Shown here one piece after another: positions 32,923 through 43,399 of a DNA stretch of 64,000 bases (positions are counted from its first letter, which is position 1; every line of letters starts with the position of its first letter). The position numbers and the translations under genes are program-made. The stretch is from Cladophialophora immunda (taxonomy: Eukaryota > Ascomycota > Eurotiomycetes > Chaetothyriales > Herpotrichiellaceae), in the NCBI RefSeq assembly GCF_000835495.1, contig NW_015622546.1:4086955-4150954 (forward strand). Direction: 5' to 3'. The notes under the pieces are model-generated. The model saw only the letters and a program-made list of their open reading frames with translations, made no database searches and was not told the DNA's origin.

Positions 32923-34037
32923 TCAATTGATTATGGCAGTGCGTACAAGTTCATGGGCAATTCCAAGCTGGTCGAGGAAATACTTTTCCTTCTCGGGCAC
33001 ATTATAAAATCTCGAAGTACGCCATGCCCTCCAGATGCCTGCATTGACGCCCTTGTAAAGCTGTTCCTCTTGGTCGCTCAAGACAATAGGGTTGATGTTG
33101 GCCCTCTCATCGGGATGGACAAAGAAAGGAATTGAATACCTCGATGGCAGCATTCCAGACTCGTCGGCCACTTCCACCGCCGGAGCAACAACTCGATGAA
33201 GTGTGCTTTTGACACGGCCGTTGAGTAGTCTATGAAGCAAATCGCCAATATTGATTAAGACCGTGCCAGGAATAGGCTTAGCCGCGATATAGTTCCCTGT
33301 GTGAAATGGATCAACCTCGAGGCCTCCAACCCCATCTTGGAACAATAGCGTGCAAAAGCCATAGTCACAGTGAGGCTTGGCCCTCTTTTCACCAGCGTCA
33401 TCTGCCCCTCTGGACGCCGTGACGCTGGCAGCTGGCACTGGGGGATAGTGCATGATACGCAGTTGCGGATCGGATCTTTCCATCATTGAGTCAAAATAAT
33501 GCTCCCCACCAGGGAGGCCCAGGGACAGTGCCAGACACTTAAGTACCTGTTCCGACAGGGCGAAGCATTCTTTGTAGAACTCGTCCATGATCACTTGAAA
33601 GTTCGCAATTTCCGGATTGTGATCAGTCAACTCTTGAGAGGTTGGACAGAGCTCGTTGGTGAAGCGCCGATGCTCATACGACTCTCGATGATCGCCTGCT
33701 AGTTTAGGTGAGTAGCCTTGGTTCTCGGCTGGATCTCGAATAGTATATCTTTTTTTGAAGTCCAAGGGCAGATCGAAGAATTGTCTTGCCTGTGAGTGCC
33801 TTGGATCAGCCCACATCCACACTCTGCCAGAGCGGGGAACTCTCAACGTTGAGAGACATGACTCACCAGAGTAAAAATGCTGTCCACTCTTCCCTGCAAG
33901 ATACCAGAGTCTTTCAAGTAAAGGAACCCAATGTCGTGGAATGCTCGGTAGATCTGATCGGCCACAGCCTTTCTTTGCTCTGAGTCGCCTTTGAGGAACG
34001 GCTCAAATGATATGACGGGAATCTCTGCTTTTGCCAT
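32923..34037 (-). CDS. 2-oxoglutarate/Fe(II)-dependent oxygenase, IPNS-like
   Basis: Exons 33867-34037 and 32923-33789 with a 77-nt intron (GTGAGT...CACAG); 345 aa. N-terminal DIOX_N segment IPVISFEPFLKGDSEQR ... FHDIGFLYLKD, helix ARQFFDLPLDFKKRYTI. Core jelly roll with metal ligands His and Asp in KPHCDYGFCTLLFQDG and distal His in STLHRVVAP; the 2-oxoglutarate anchor is Arg/Ser in SRYSIPFF. Such enzymes hydroxylate or desaturate small molecules in fungal specialised metabolism or in gibberellin- and flavonol-like pathways; the substrate is unknown. Divergent from the Zn2Cys6 gene at 35029. Confidence 0.9.
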
Positions 34038-35028
34038 TGTGCTTCTTCTTCTTCCTGGTAGGATTCGAAAAATTTCTCAAGGCGGTAGTAATATCATACT
34101 ATCATGGTGGCCTTCACCTGGTTATATTGATTTTTTGGAATGCACAACTTAAGACTGTCGGCTATTACCGAACCAGCGTTTCCGCATTGCCGTCTACTGA
34201 TCCGAAGATGGTGTTATCAGAGGGATGTTGTGGTCTACTCTCTGATCACAGGGACAATCAAGCGGCTTGACATTGCAACAGGGCGTTCCAATGATTCATC
34301 TTGATTTAGGTTGTGCATCTATGAATTCACCCCCTTTTAGGTTACAGACTGGCTTATGCGGAGAGCGAGTATTCCAGACATGCAATCAGAAGAACCCGAG
34401 GGGTCCTTGTCGGCAAGTGGATTGCCTAGTATGAATATGGCAATGTAGGCACTTATCTGTGCCAGAGGGGCGGCAGTGGGTCGCGGAGATGAGCAAAAGC
34501 TACTCCGTGTTATCTGAGGAAATATCTCGAGTATTTTCTTGCCGTCTTCCAGCACTTTCAGCGTAGCTTCCGGCAGGGCGCTATAGTAGCTAGTTGGGTT
34601 TACATCTATCACAAGTCCCAATGTGCCATGTTGAGATTTCATTCGTCTATGCCTGGAATGCTAATATGGCACTCGTCAACCAGTTCCCTGACTTTTGCCG
34701 GTTCCCAGCCAACAACCAGCACCATCGGTAGCCTCACTAGCCAAATATCGGCTAGATATCTCGAGCCGCTAGCCCAATTCCCGAGGTTGACTGCTCATAT
34801 CTTGGACCACTGGTAAGCGACGTCACGAGGCCTGGTCGGAGAATGGCGACGACGGAAGCCCCCAATGAGGGACGATATCAGGGTCTCGAAACTCGAGATA
34901 TACCCTGGTTCATCTCCTCCCCCAGTTTATCCACATTAGGTCGATTGCGCTCTGTGCAGCTCCTTTTCCCACGTTTTCACCTCTCTGGGAATTTTTGGCG
35001 CCCTGCCTCGAACAACTTTCGATCAGCG
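34038..35028. other. Divergent intergenic with possible gene remnant
   Basis: About 990 bp. On the minus strand two adjacent frames look protein-like: one reading WLVRLPMVLVVGWEPAKVRE and ending at a TGA near 34645, the other from ATG 34642 (GLVIDVNPTSYYSALPEATL) to a stop at 34337. They are one nucleotide out of phase, as a frameshifted exon would be. I recognise neither. The rest should hold the promoters of the 2OG oxygenase and Zn2Cys6 genes. Confidence 0.35.
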
Positions 35029-36791
35029 ATGACAGAAACGCGATCTCGGACAGGTTAGTAAATTTTGCTGAGTTAAGCAGTGTTTTCCCGTGCCCTATCT
35101 GATGACCTTTACGTACCGACGGCTGAGCGCAAAATTCTAGGATGTGCGGTGTGCCGACGCTGTCGTCGCAAGTGTGATGAGAAGAGACCACAATGTGGCG
35201 GCTGCTGGAGAAGAGGGGTCGACTGCGATTACGATAATCGCTTTAGGTGGGCCTTTATTCGTCCGTCACCAAGGGCACCGGAAGCGCGGCGGCCCAAACG
35301 GAAACGTCAAAGTTCACTATTGAACGAAGAGATTGCCCAAAATCACGACGGAGAAGCTACGAAAGGACCTGTAGTCCTTGCGCAGAAGCCCGCAACAGCT
35401 TTATTGCAGCGAAAGAGTGGTTCTGAAGCCGCGGACTTTGGATTCCGCCGATATTCTCAGCAACAAACACTCCCCCACATCGACGCCGCCGCCGCTGAGG
35501 GTGACGAGATAGATGATGGTCTCGCCCAGGATCATCTGGCGGGCCAAGTCCAAATTCATACACCACGGCCTACGAGAGTGATTCCAGTGCCTTTCTCGGT
35601 CGTTTGCCAGTCATATGACGAAAGGCTTGCTCTTGAATATTGTAGGTGGAGATCGTCCGCTATCAGAGTGATCTGCTCTAATTCGCACTCGCAGGGCTCT
35701 GGAAGCGGTGCGGGAATATGGTGGCCTATGATGGCGCACAGAACCCATACCGCAAGTTTTCCATGATGGCAATGACCTCGCCTCTGGTAGGGAACACTAT
35801 CGTCTCGCACGCAATCGAATGGATGTTCCACTGGGGCCGAGTCAGTGCTGAAAGAACTCTGCAGCGACAGCATCTAGCCTTAGATTCTTTGAGAAAGGCT
35901 ATCGGCGGAATGAATGTGGATTTGACCTCGAACAGGATCGAGATTCAACGCGACTCATCTCCCAGCGGTCAACAATGTTTCCAAACGGATCTAGTGATGC
36001 TGGCCGCGGTGTTGATGCAGGTTGCCAACAGCTTCTTCATAGGCTTGGTTGGCGTCGACGTTCATCTCAATATCGCTCTACATTTCCTCCAGAGCTTGAA
36101 CATCCTCGATACACCATGCGAAGGGTTTGTCCTGCGGTTCTTACTCCAGCGCTTTGCCATGCTGGACATTACGACTTCATTGACGCAAAACCGACGGCCC
36201 TACCTGTCCCTAACCTGTTGGTTTCTCTGGCCCGATCCTAAATTGGACGTGTCAGAACCGCCATTCCGCGAGATGACGGGTTGTCCCCAGCCGCTCTGGG
36301 TGTTTTTGGCGCGCCTTTGTCACCTGAGATCCGACTTGTCCGACGAAAGCGGGTCGTTCTCCAAGGGACTGGCTGCTGCCTTTCAGATCGAAACGGAGCT
36401 GCGAGTGTATGGCGAAAGTATGGCTGTGTTGGACTTAAACGGTGACTACGCAAGAGAATCCGGACCAGAAGCTATCTACTATCACACCTTGGGCCAGTGT
36501 TGGTATTGGTGTGCGCATTTGGTGTTACAGCTCCAAATCTACAAGGATCCCAAATGGTCCCCACGAGTGCAAGAGACAGTCACTATCATTATGACCTTGA
36601 TGAAGACGATCCCGGTTACTTGTAACCCTAGTTCGCGGACATCTACTCCGCTGTGTCTATTAGCAAGTGGTGTCTGCGCGCAGGAAGATAAGAAGTGGGT
36701 AACGGAGAGAAACGACGAGTTGAGGAAGGTATTTCCTTGTATGACGAGAGACGAGACCATGACTTTGATCCAAGAAACATGGCAAGAATGA
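35029..36791 (+). CDS. Zn2Cys6 transcription factor
   Basis: Exons 35029-35053, 35141-35641, 35695-36791; introns 87 and 53 nt; 540 aa. Splicing of the first 25-nt exon gives RTGCAVCRRCRRKCDEKRPQ and then CGGCWRRGVDC: the six-Cys zinc cluster at residues about 10-37. A basic and Gln/Ala-rich linker (RRPKRKRQ) is followed by a fungal_trans_2-like helical domain (residues about 180-530: SPLVGNTIVSHAIEWMFHWG, QTDLVMLAAVLMQVANSFF, HLNIALHFLQSLNIL). Intron 2 was chosen by phase (TAT T/GG). It is flanked by the 2OG oxygenase and the sugar porter and may control them; the target site is unknown. Confidence 0.87.
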
Positions 36792-37014
36792 ATGACAGAA
36801 TAGAATAAATAACACAACTCCTATTCAGAAGCGCCTGGCCAGATGTAAACTATCTTTGGACTGAGATCAGCATCTCTCAAGAGCAAGGGGTGACTATGGG
36901 TAGGGCTTTCGGAAACAAAATCTCAGTATCTGGAATGACATGCACAACCTCTTTCATTCTCCTTGCACTGCCAGCAATACGACCTACGGATGCGCCCGCA
37001 GTCTCCACCTTTGT

Positions 37015-38717
37015 TCACACATCGGCCGCCTTTGAAAGCGCCACCACCTTGAGGTCAACGCTTCCTGCTTCCTCAGTGTGGCCACGTGGGCTGAGATCGA
37101 CGCCTTCGATAGTGATTTTGGTGTCGGCCTTGTCAAGGTCGCCGAGGTCAGGAACATCGGAGTGCTTGACGCCACCGAATTTCACGTCCACTGCCTCGAG
37201 TGTCAGTCCACGAGTTTCGACCCAGAAGATGGCAATGAGGACAATGTAGAGGATGTCGACACTTCCGAAAATCAAGTACGTCTTCCAGCCAATGGCCTTC
37301 AACGAGAAAGGAATGGCCATGGTTGAGACGAGGCCGCCCATCTTGGTAGTCAAAGCATATAGACCCATGCCTGTGGCACGGATCTGGTACGATAGGACCT
37401 CGGCCGGATACAAAACGGTTAGCGGATTAATGCCGATATCGTATCCCGCCTTGCAGAGGAAGATCATTGCGATAGTCCCATAAATGCCTGACTTATCCGT
37501 CGAGTTTCCAAACTTCGCCGTCATGCCAGCCAAGGCAAACATGAAGAGCGAAAGTAGACCCAGACTGGTACACGCCAATCCCTTTCTCGGAAGTCGGTCG
37601 GTGTACCATGAGGCCACAACGGAGATTACCAGACCCCAAGATGTCAAGATAATGTTGATTTCGAGTTGGGTAGTCGAGTCCGTGATACCGGCTTTGGTCA
37701 TCATGTCGCCAAAATAAAAGGTGATGGTATTGTTGCCACAGAGCATCACAACTATTGAGAAGGTCGCAGCCAGAAGCAGACGTTTGCGGTTAGACTTGTT
37801 CGTCCACGCTTGGACCAGAGTGAGCTGACGGCCTTCGGTCTTCTCCCAGCGGATAGTATCACTGATTTCTCGGAACTGCAAGAGCGTCTTCGGATCCTCC
37901 TTGTCTCCTCCACTGTTGACGATGGCCAGCACTTCCAAGGCTTCTCCGTGGCGATCTTGTCCGATCAGCCAGCGTGGCGACTCGGGGATGAAGAACACGA
38001 TTCCCGCAGCAAATAGACTGGGTACAATTTGCAGCAGGCTCGGCAACCTCCAGCCCCATGTCGAAATCCAGTCATTGGTCTGGACGAATGCACGTTAGCC
38101 ATATTGTCATGAGTGCGGAAGTCTCACATCAAGCCTACCGCATAACAGATACCAGACGCCATCAAAGTCCCGACATTCCAGCAGGAATAGTACAGTCCCA
38201 GGGCGAAACCGCGGTATGACATTCTTGCGACCTCAACAACGTATGTCGGCGTCGCTACTACGGCGACGGCCATACCAATGCCGACAATGATGCGGCCAAT
38301 GATGAACATAGTGATATTTACGGCGCCGGCTTGAAAAGCGGCTCCGATCAGTGTGATGGCTGAGGACGACCATATTGCTCGTCTCCTACCCAGCCAGTCG
38401 GTGAGGTGTCCGGCGAAAAAGGCACCTATACATCCACCAAGGTAAGAGCTCGCCGTGTTGAGGGACGTCGTGGCTGTGGTAAGCGTGAAGTATGACTTAT
38501 ATGACGGCATTACGTTCAAGCTTCCCATAAGGGAGCTGTCGTATCCGGTCAACTGCGCCAGTCAGGGAGGTTAGTATCCAAATACATGAAGACACACGGT
38601 TTGGTCTGGACGTACCACCGAATCGGCGAATGATGTTCCCACAATGACAATGAAAAGCATGAACTCGGAGCTTGGAACCAGCTTCGAAACATACCTCCTC
38701 TCCAGACGAGGAGCCAT
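37015..38717 (-). CDS. MFS sugar porter (lactose/hexose transporter-like)
   Basis: Exons 38616-38717, 38139-38552, 37015-38079; introns 63 and 59 nt; 526 aa, the usual sugar-porter size. Family signatures in order: TGYDSSLMGSLN after TM1, GAFFAGHLTDWLGRRRAI (loop 2-3), GRIIVGIGMAVAVVATPTYVVE, PESPRWLIG at the end of TM6, YTDRLPRKGL, PAEVLSYQIRATG, and VETRGLTLE after TM12. Donor 2 (GTAGGC at 38138) was chosen by phase, giving ICYATNDWISTWGWRLPSLLQ. Plasma-membrane proton-coupled import of a mono- or disaccharide is expected. Divergent from the TauD-type gene across 1.1 kb. Confidence 0.9.
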
Positions 38718-39856
38718 CTTGATGATGATCGTGTGTCAGAGTCGTAGAACAGTGATTCTGTCTTTAGCTTGAATTTCTCAAGTCGAAATGCTGGAGGGAT
38801 CTGCTGGATTTTGTACTTGCGCGGTCTGTAGGTGTCAAGGAGCTTAGCCCTGCTCTCACTCGTGCTGAATGATAAGCCCTTGATAAGAATCCAAAAGCAG
38901 TCAATCCAGAAGCGCGTGCAGATATCTACTACCTATTTCCCATATCAGCCATTGTTGCGGTAGATATACCGATAGCGTACTGATAGAAGAAGCTTAGCCA
39001 ATTGCAGTTGACTTATTCTCTCGCCTTCTGAGAAGTTTAGGATCAGACCGTGGTGGAACCCCGCTCATGAGTGCGAAGGCCGTATGTGTCAATTGATATT
39101 CGAGGCGGGCACCACAAATCCGAGGCCTAGATCGTAAAGTCAACGTGGGTGTACTGTACAAATGTGGGCGAGACTGGCCATGGGGTCTGTCTCTACCAAA
39201 TAAAGTGTTGAGAGGCCTTGATAAAAGTGACAAGTCCAAGGCAACGGCTAGTGAGGCGGGGCATTTTGGGGTTCACCAAGGCTAGGAATTCTACACTAGG
39301 ATGGATGAGGAAATTTAGCCACCAGCGTATCCACCTTCACAATGGAATTTAGGGCTTCCTATCTTGTCCGATGATGCTGTAGATGCTAAGCAACTCACGT
39401 CCCGAGGTGGTGACAAACAATTACTATGGATACGACGAGCAGCTCGACTTAGGGTTCCCCCCACTTATCTCCATTGTAAGGAATTTTGCCACCCCCATCT
39501 CTGTCTACGTGGCCCAAGGGTGTTCCGCTTGAGTTCTCGGGTGGAATAGAATGTCCTTATCAAGATACTACTGACTCGATAGCCCCATCCACTTTGCTCA
39601 TACCCCAGAGGGATCATAGAGTTTGTCTTTTTAAACTAAAAGCGCAATCCCATTTCCATATTAGGCTTGTGTTACGAGTTGCCTGTAGTAGATATTTAGA
39701 CACTATCACTATATGACTGGGCTAGAGAGTTTGATGAGTCATTACACTTCATAAAAGATCTTGTGAAATTGAGACGACATATATAAAACAATCTAGCCTT
39801 GGCTTTTTTTGTGCCTATATTCATCTTCTTATCCAAACAAGGCGTACAATAGAAAA
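38718..39856. other. Divergent intergenic, sugar porter / TauD gene
   Basis: About 1.14 kb with no supportable gene; frames at 38994-39239 and 39364-39716 lack motifs. A TATA box lies at 39780. Confidence 0.4.
39780..39788 (+). promoter_or_regulatory. TATA box of the TauD-type gene
   Basis: TATATAAAA 77 bp upstream of the ATG at 39857, the clearest TATA box in the window. Confidence 0.5.
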
Positions 39857-41193
39857 ATGAGTCAAGTTGAAAGTGTGACTGTCACTCTGAGAGGGGCTGA
39901 GCTCAATACGGAGACGAGGGAGATACGCATGCAAGATCCAGAGGAACAGAAACATACATGGTGGTCTTGTACAGCACCAAATCCCAATTATGTTCCGCCC
40001 AAGGAATTCAAATTTCCTTCAACACTGGTGCCCATCCTTCTAAACCCAAAGGGCACGACGGAGATCCCACAAAAGACTTGCAAGGACTATACCAAAGAAG
40101 AGGTTTGTGTTAGGATTGTATCAGTGCCAGAAATCAAAGTATTAATATCGCTCAGTACAAATGGAAACACTTTCTCCCTTACAACACAGCCACAGCGGAT
40201 CCGCCTTTGACGCCATTTGATCACGTCGACCCTGCCTCCCGTGCTGACCCAGAGAAGAGAGCGCTGTTTGAAGTTTTGAGGAACAGGAGGGATCTGACAC
40301 CCAATATCGGCACTGAGGTTTTCGACGCCCAGTTAAGTCGCCTGTCGCCAGCACAGAAGGATGAACTAGCCTTGTACGTGGCCGAGCGGGGTATGGTCAT
40401 TTTCCGCAAGCAAGACTTCACCTACCATAGTCCTGAGTGGCTGAAAGAGTACGGCACACACTTCGGCAGGTTGCATGTCCACCAGTTCGGAACTCATGTC
40501 AAGGACCACCCAGAGCTTTCCACCTTATTTCGAGACAATAACGACTCTTACTTTGACCACACTACCTCGGGCAAATTGAACACTCTAGGATGGCACTCAG
40601 ACATGACTTATGAGATGTAGGTTGTCTCCTACATCTCTATGACTTATTTTTCGCTGACTTCTTGGAATAGCAATCCGCCCGGGACAACCTTTCTTTGTGC
40701 GCTCACCACTCCCGACTGTGGTGGTGATACCTTGTATTTGAACGCTATGACCGCTTACGACCGGCTCTCAGAACCCATGAAGAAGTTCCTGGAAGGGTTA
40801 TCAGCTATCCATGCGGGCACTCCACAAACGGTCACTGCCCATAAGACCAACATCGTCCGCCGTGAGGCTCTCGACACAGTCCACCCCGTTATCCGTACAC
40901 ATCCAGTCACGGGTCGTAAGGCACTGTGGGTCAACCCAGTGTACGTGAGCCAAATTGTAGGCTTGAAGAAGGAGGAGAGTGACGGCATCCTGAAGATCTT
41001 GTACGATCATATTAAGAGCGGTCTTGACTTCCACACCCGAGTCAAGTGGGAAGAGGATACCGTTGTGGTGTACGACAACCGTATGGTCATGCATTCCGTC
41101 ACCTTAGATTACCCCCTAGGAGCGACAGGACGCCGACACATGCTCCGCTTAACCCCACAGGGCGAAAAGCCAACGTTTCGACTGGTACAATAG
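39857..41193 (+). CDS. TauD/TfdA-type 2-oxoglutarate dioxygenase
   Basis: Exons 39857-40102, 40156-40616, 40671-41193; introns 53 and 54 nt; 409 aa. Fe(II)/2-oxoglutarate dioxygenase of the TauD/TfdA family, whose fungal members release sulfite from sulfonates or oxidise related acids. Metal ligands: His and Asp in LGWHSDMTYE, distal His in NRMVMHSVTLDY; 2OG-binding Arg in GRRHMLRLTP. Other family hallmarks: AERGMVIFRKQDF, GRLHVHQFGTH, PPGTTFLCALTTPDCGGDTLY (restored across intron 2), VHPVIRTHPVTGRKALWVN. The about 80-residue N-terminal extension is usual in fungi. Substrate unproven. Confidence 0.9.
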
Positions 41194-41646
41194 ATAAGAT
41201 ATAGCATGGGTACTGATCACTTGGGAAATGTCAGTAGTTCAAGAGTTCATTTAGTGATTTTGATCGAAGATTGGTGACAATAGGAGAGCGTACGAGGTAC
41301 TGTGCGACACAGTACGGTAAAGCTCCACCTCTCACAATTCACGCCCATTTGTGGACAACTAGCCGGATAGTGGTGATAGTGTGGGTAACACTAGTAGCCT
41401 AGCTAGTTGAAATATCTTTTTCGACCGCGTGCCCAGAAGAGGCCATGATTCTCCTTATCTTAGACCCAAAAAGCGAGTGGCTGAACATATGAGGGGACAG
41501 AGCTATCCCTCATAAGTTCCTAGTAATGGAGAAGGTGCTTCGAGAGAGCAATCCATACATAAATCAATTTCTACCTCAATCCCTCTCCAAAAGATTTTAT
41601 GCGTCTTACACCAAGCCTTTCATCCCATTGAAACCTCGCTTTGACT
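41194..41646. other. Intergenic, no gene seen
   Basis: About 450 bp between co-directional genes; nothing recognised beyond presumed terminator and promoter. Confidence 0.4.
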
Positions 41647-42901
41647 ATGCAAAACAACATTGAATATGCCGAAGGCCGACTGCCGTCATATACCAAAGGC
41701 TGGATAGTTCGTAGCGGGGCCAATATCAATGAAAATTTTGACAGCCTCGAATGGCAAGAAGCAATTCCAATTCCTGATCTTGGACACCACGATATTCTCG
41801 TCAAGTTCCATGCTGCGTCTCTTAATTATCGAGATTTGATGGTTGCAAAGGTGAGTAGTAACGGTCGTGTCTGGAAGACAGTACGAAATAATAATAACGA
41901 ATATTGATTCTAGGGTCAATATAAATTCGGTATGTGCTTGATCTCGTATTTATTCTCGAGCGAATTCCTTAACATCTTGAAAGGTACGCGAGAGAATGTT
42001 GTCCCAGGTAGTGATGGAGCAGGGCAAGTTGTCTGTGTAGGAAAATATGTGACATACTTCCAGCCAGGCGACAAGGTGGTTACGGTTTTCAACCAGAAAG
42101 AGCCAGTAGGATCTACCAGAGCTGCTACCTTAGGCACAAGCTTTGGGTTGGGAGGCCTACATGATGGAACTCTCCGTCAATACGGAGTGTTCAACGAAGA
42201 AGGGTTGATGGACATACCGTCCAATCTGAGCCTCACCGAAGCAGCCACATTGTCGTGTGCAGCGCTGACTGCATGGAACGCGCTCTACGGCCTCCAACCC
42301 CTCCAGCCGGGGCAGGTCGTTTTGACACAGGGCACTGGAGGCGTATCCATCTTCGCTTTACAATTTTCCCTCGCCGCTGGTGCAATGGTAATTGCCACAA
42401 CGTCTTCACCTGAAAAATGTTCCCTTCTTAAAAGGCTGGGGGCACATCATACTATCAACTATAAAGAAGATCCAGCTTGGGGTGCTACAGCAAGATCCTT
42501 GACGCCTGCTGGACAGGGTGTCGACTGTATTGTCGAGGTTGGTGGGGCTGCAACGATGCAGCAGAGTCTCAACAGCGTTAGACGCGGCGGTCACATCGAA
42601 ATTGTTGGCTATCTGGGACGCCACTTTAACCAAGAACCAGTATTGATGGAAGCCTTTCGCCGTCTCTGTACAGTGCGAGGCGTGGCTGTGGGAACTCGCC
42701 AACAGTTCTCCAATATGTTACGTGCCATACAGACCAATAACATCAAGCCCTTGATAGACAGAAAGGTCTTCAGGTTGGAAGATGCCAAATCCGCTTATGA
42801 GGTGAGTGAGGAATGGATCTCTCTGCGAATAGTTCTAATCACTTTAATAGTATGCTTGGAATATGGGTCATGTTGGGAAAATCGTGATAACTATGGAATA
42901 A
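41647..42901 (+). CDS. Medium-chain dehydrogenase/reductase (quinone-oxidoreductase-like)
   Basis: Exons 41647-41850, 41914-41929, 41984-42801, 42851-42901; introns 63, 54 and 49 nt; 362 aa. The second exon is only 16 nt (GQYKF plus one base) and is needed to link MVAK to GTRENVVPGSDGAGQVV. GroES-like N-terminus (DILVKFHAASLNYRDLMVAK), Rossmann region VVLTQGTGGVSIFALQFSLAAGAMVIATTSS, then RLGAHHTINY and GGHIEIVGYLG. The Zn-ADH GHE signature is replaced by GSDGAG and no ligand Cys cluster is seen, so this is probably a zinc-independent NADPH oxidoreductase. It is the last gene before the repeat island, about 200 bp from its first repeats. Confidence 0.9.
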
Positions 42902-43085
42902 GGATGTCATAAATAACTAGATTAGAAGGCCTAGTCTTCCATACTCTATAATTGGGCCCCTATAGATACTAAGATAGGGCTACCCACAGGTAGAAGAGCG
43001 TATATGACACGCCTAAGAGATCTACACCTCTCTAAGACTTTAAGTCGTGTAGTAACTAGATATCAAAGGAATTCCTTTCTAGGCT

Positions 43086-43135
43086 CTATCAGTAATACCG
43101 CAAACATTTCACGGTGAAATGTTTAGAAGGACTAA
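43086..43135. repeat. Palindromic 50-bp repeat unit, copy 1
   Basis: Contains a perfect inverted repeat, AAACATTTCAC (43102-43112) and GTGAAATGTTT (43114-43124), with one central base, inside a unit starting CTATCAGTAATACCG and ending AGAAGGACTAAT. Copy 2 is about 210 bp downstream in the same orientation. Confidence 0.75.
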
Positions 43136-43295
43136 TGAACTGGGGCGAGGCTTCTAGCCATAGGCGCCAACTCGTACGGTGGTAGGTAACAGGCGCGTTC
43201 ACATCTTATAAAGCAGTTTTTTGATTGTCTTGCTGTCCTCTATCTACTTAGACTAGAAAATAATAAAAGAAAGACTACTAAGCTAAAGTGGTACC

Positions 43296-43345
43296 CTATC
43301 AGTAATACCGTAAATATTTCATGGTGAAATATTTAGAAGGACTAA
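43296..43345. repeat. Palindromic 50-bp repeat unit, copy 2 (RIP-altered)
   Basis: Same unit as at 43086 with four differences, all C to T or G to A, three of them in CpA/TpG. The flanks read CCCTAT ... ATAGGG, like short terminal inverted repeats. Related half-palindromes follow at 43375-43412. Confidence 0.75.
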
Positions 43346-43399
43346 TTATATAGGGTGGGTAGACTCTATAGTAACCGTGAAATATTTAAAAACACTACG

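Noticed and set aside
43086..43345. CRISPR-like spaced repeats
   Set aside because: Only two full units, palindromic, in a eukaryotic genome; better explained as a MITE-like or dispersed repeat.
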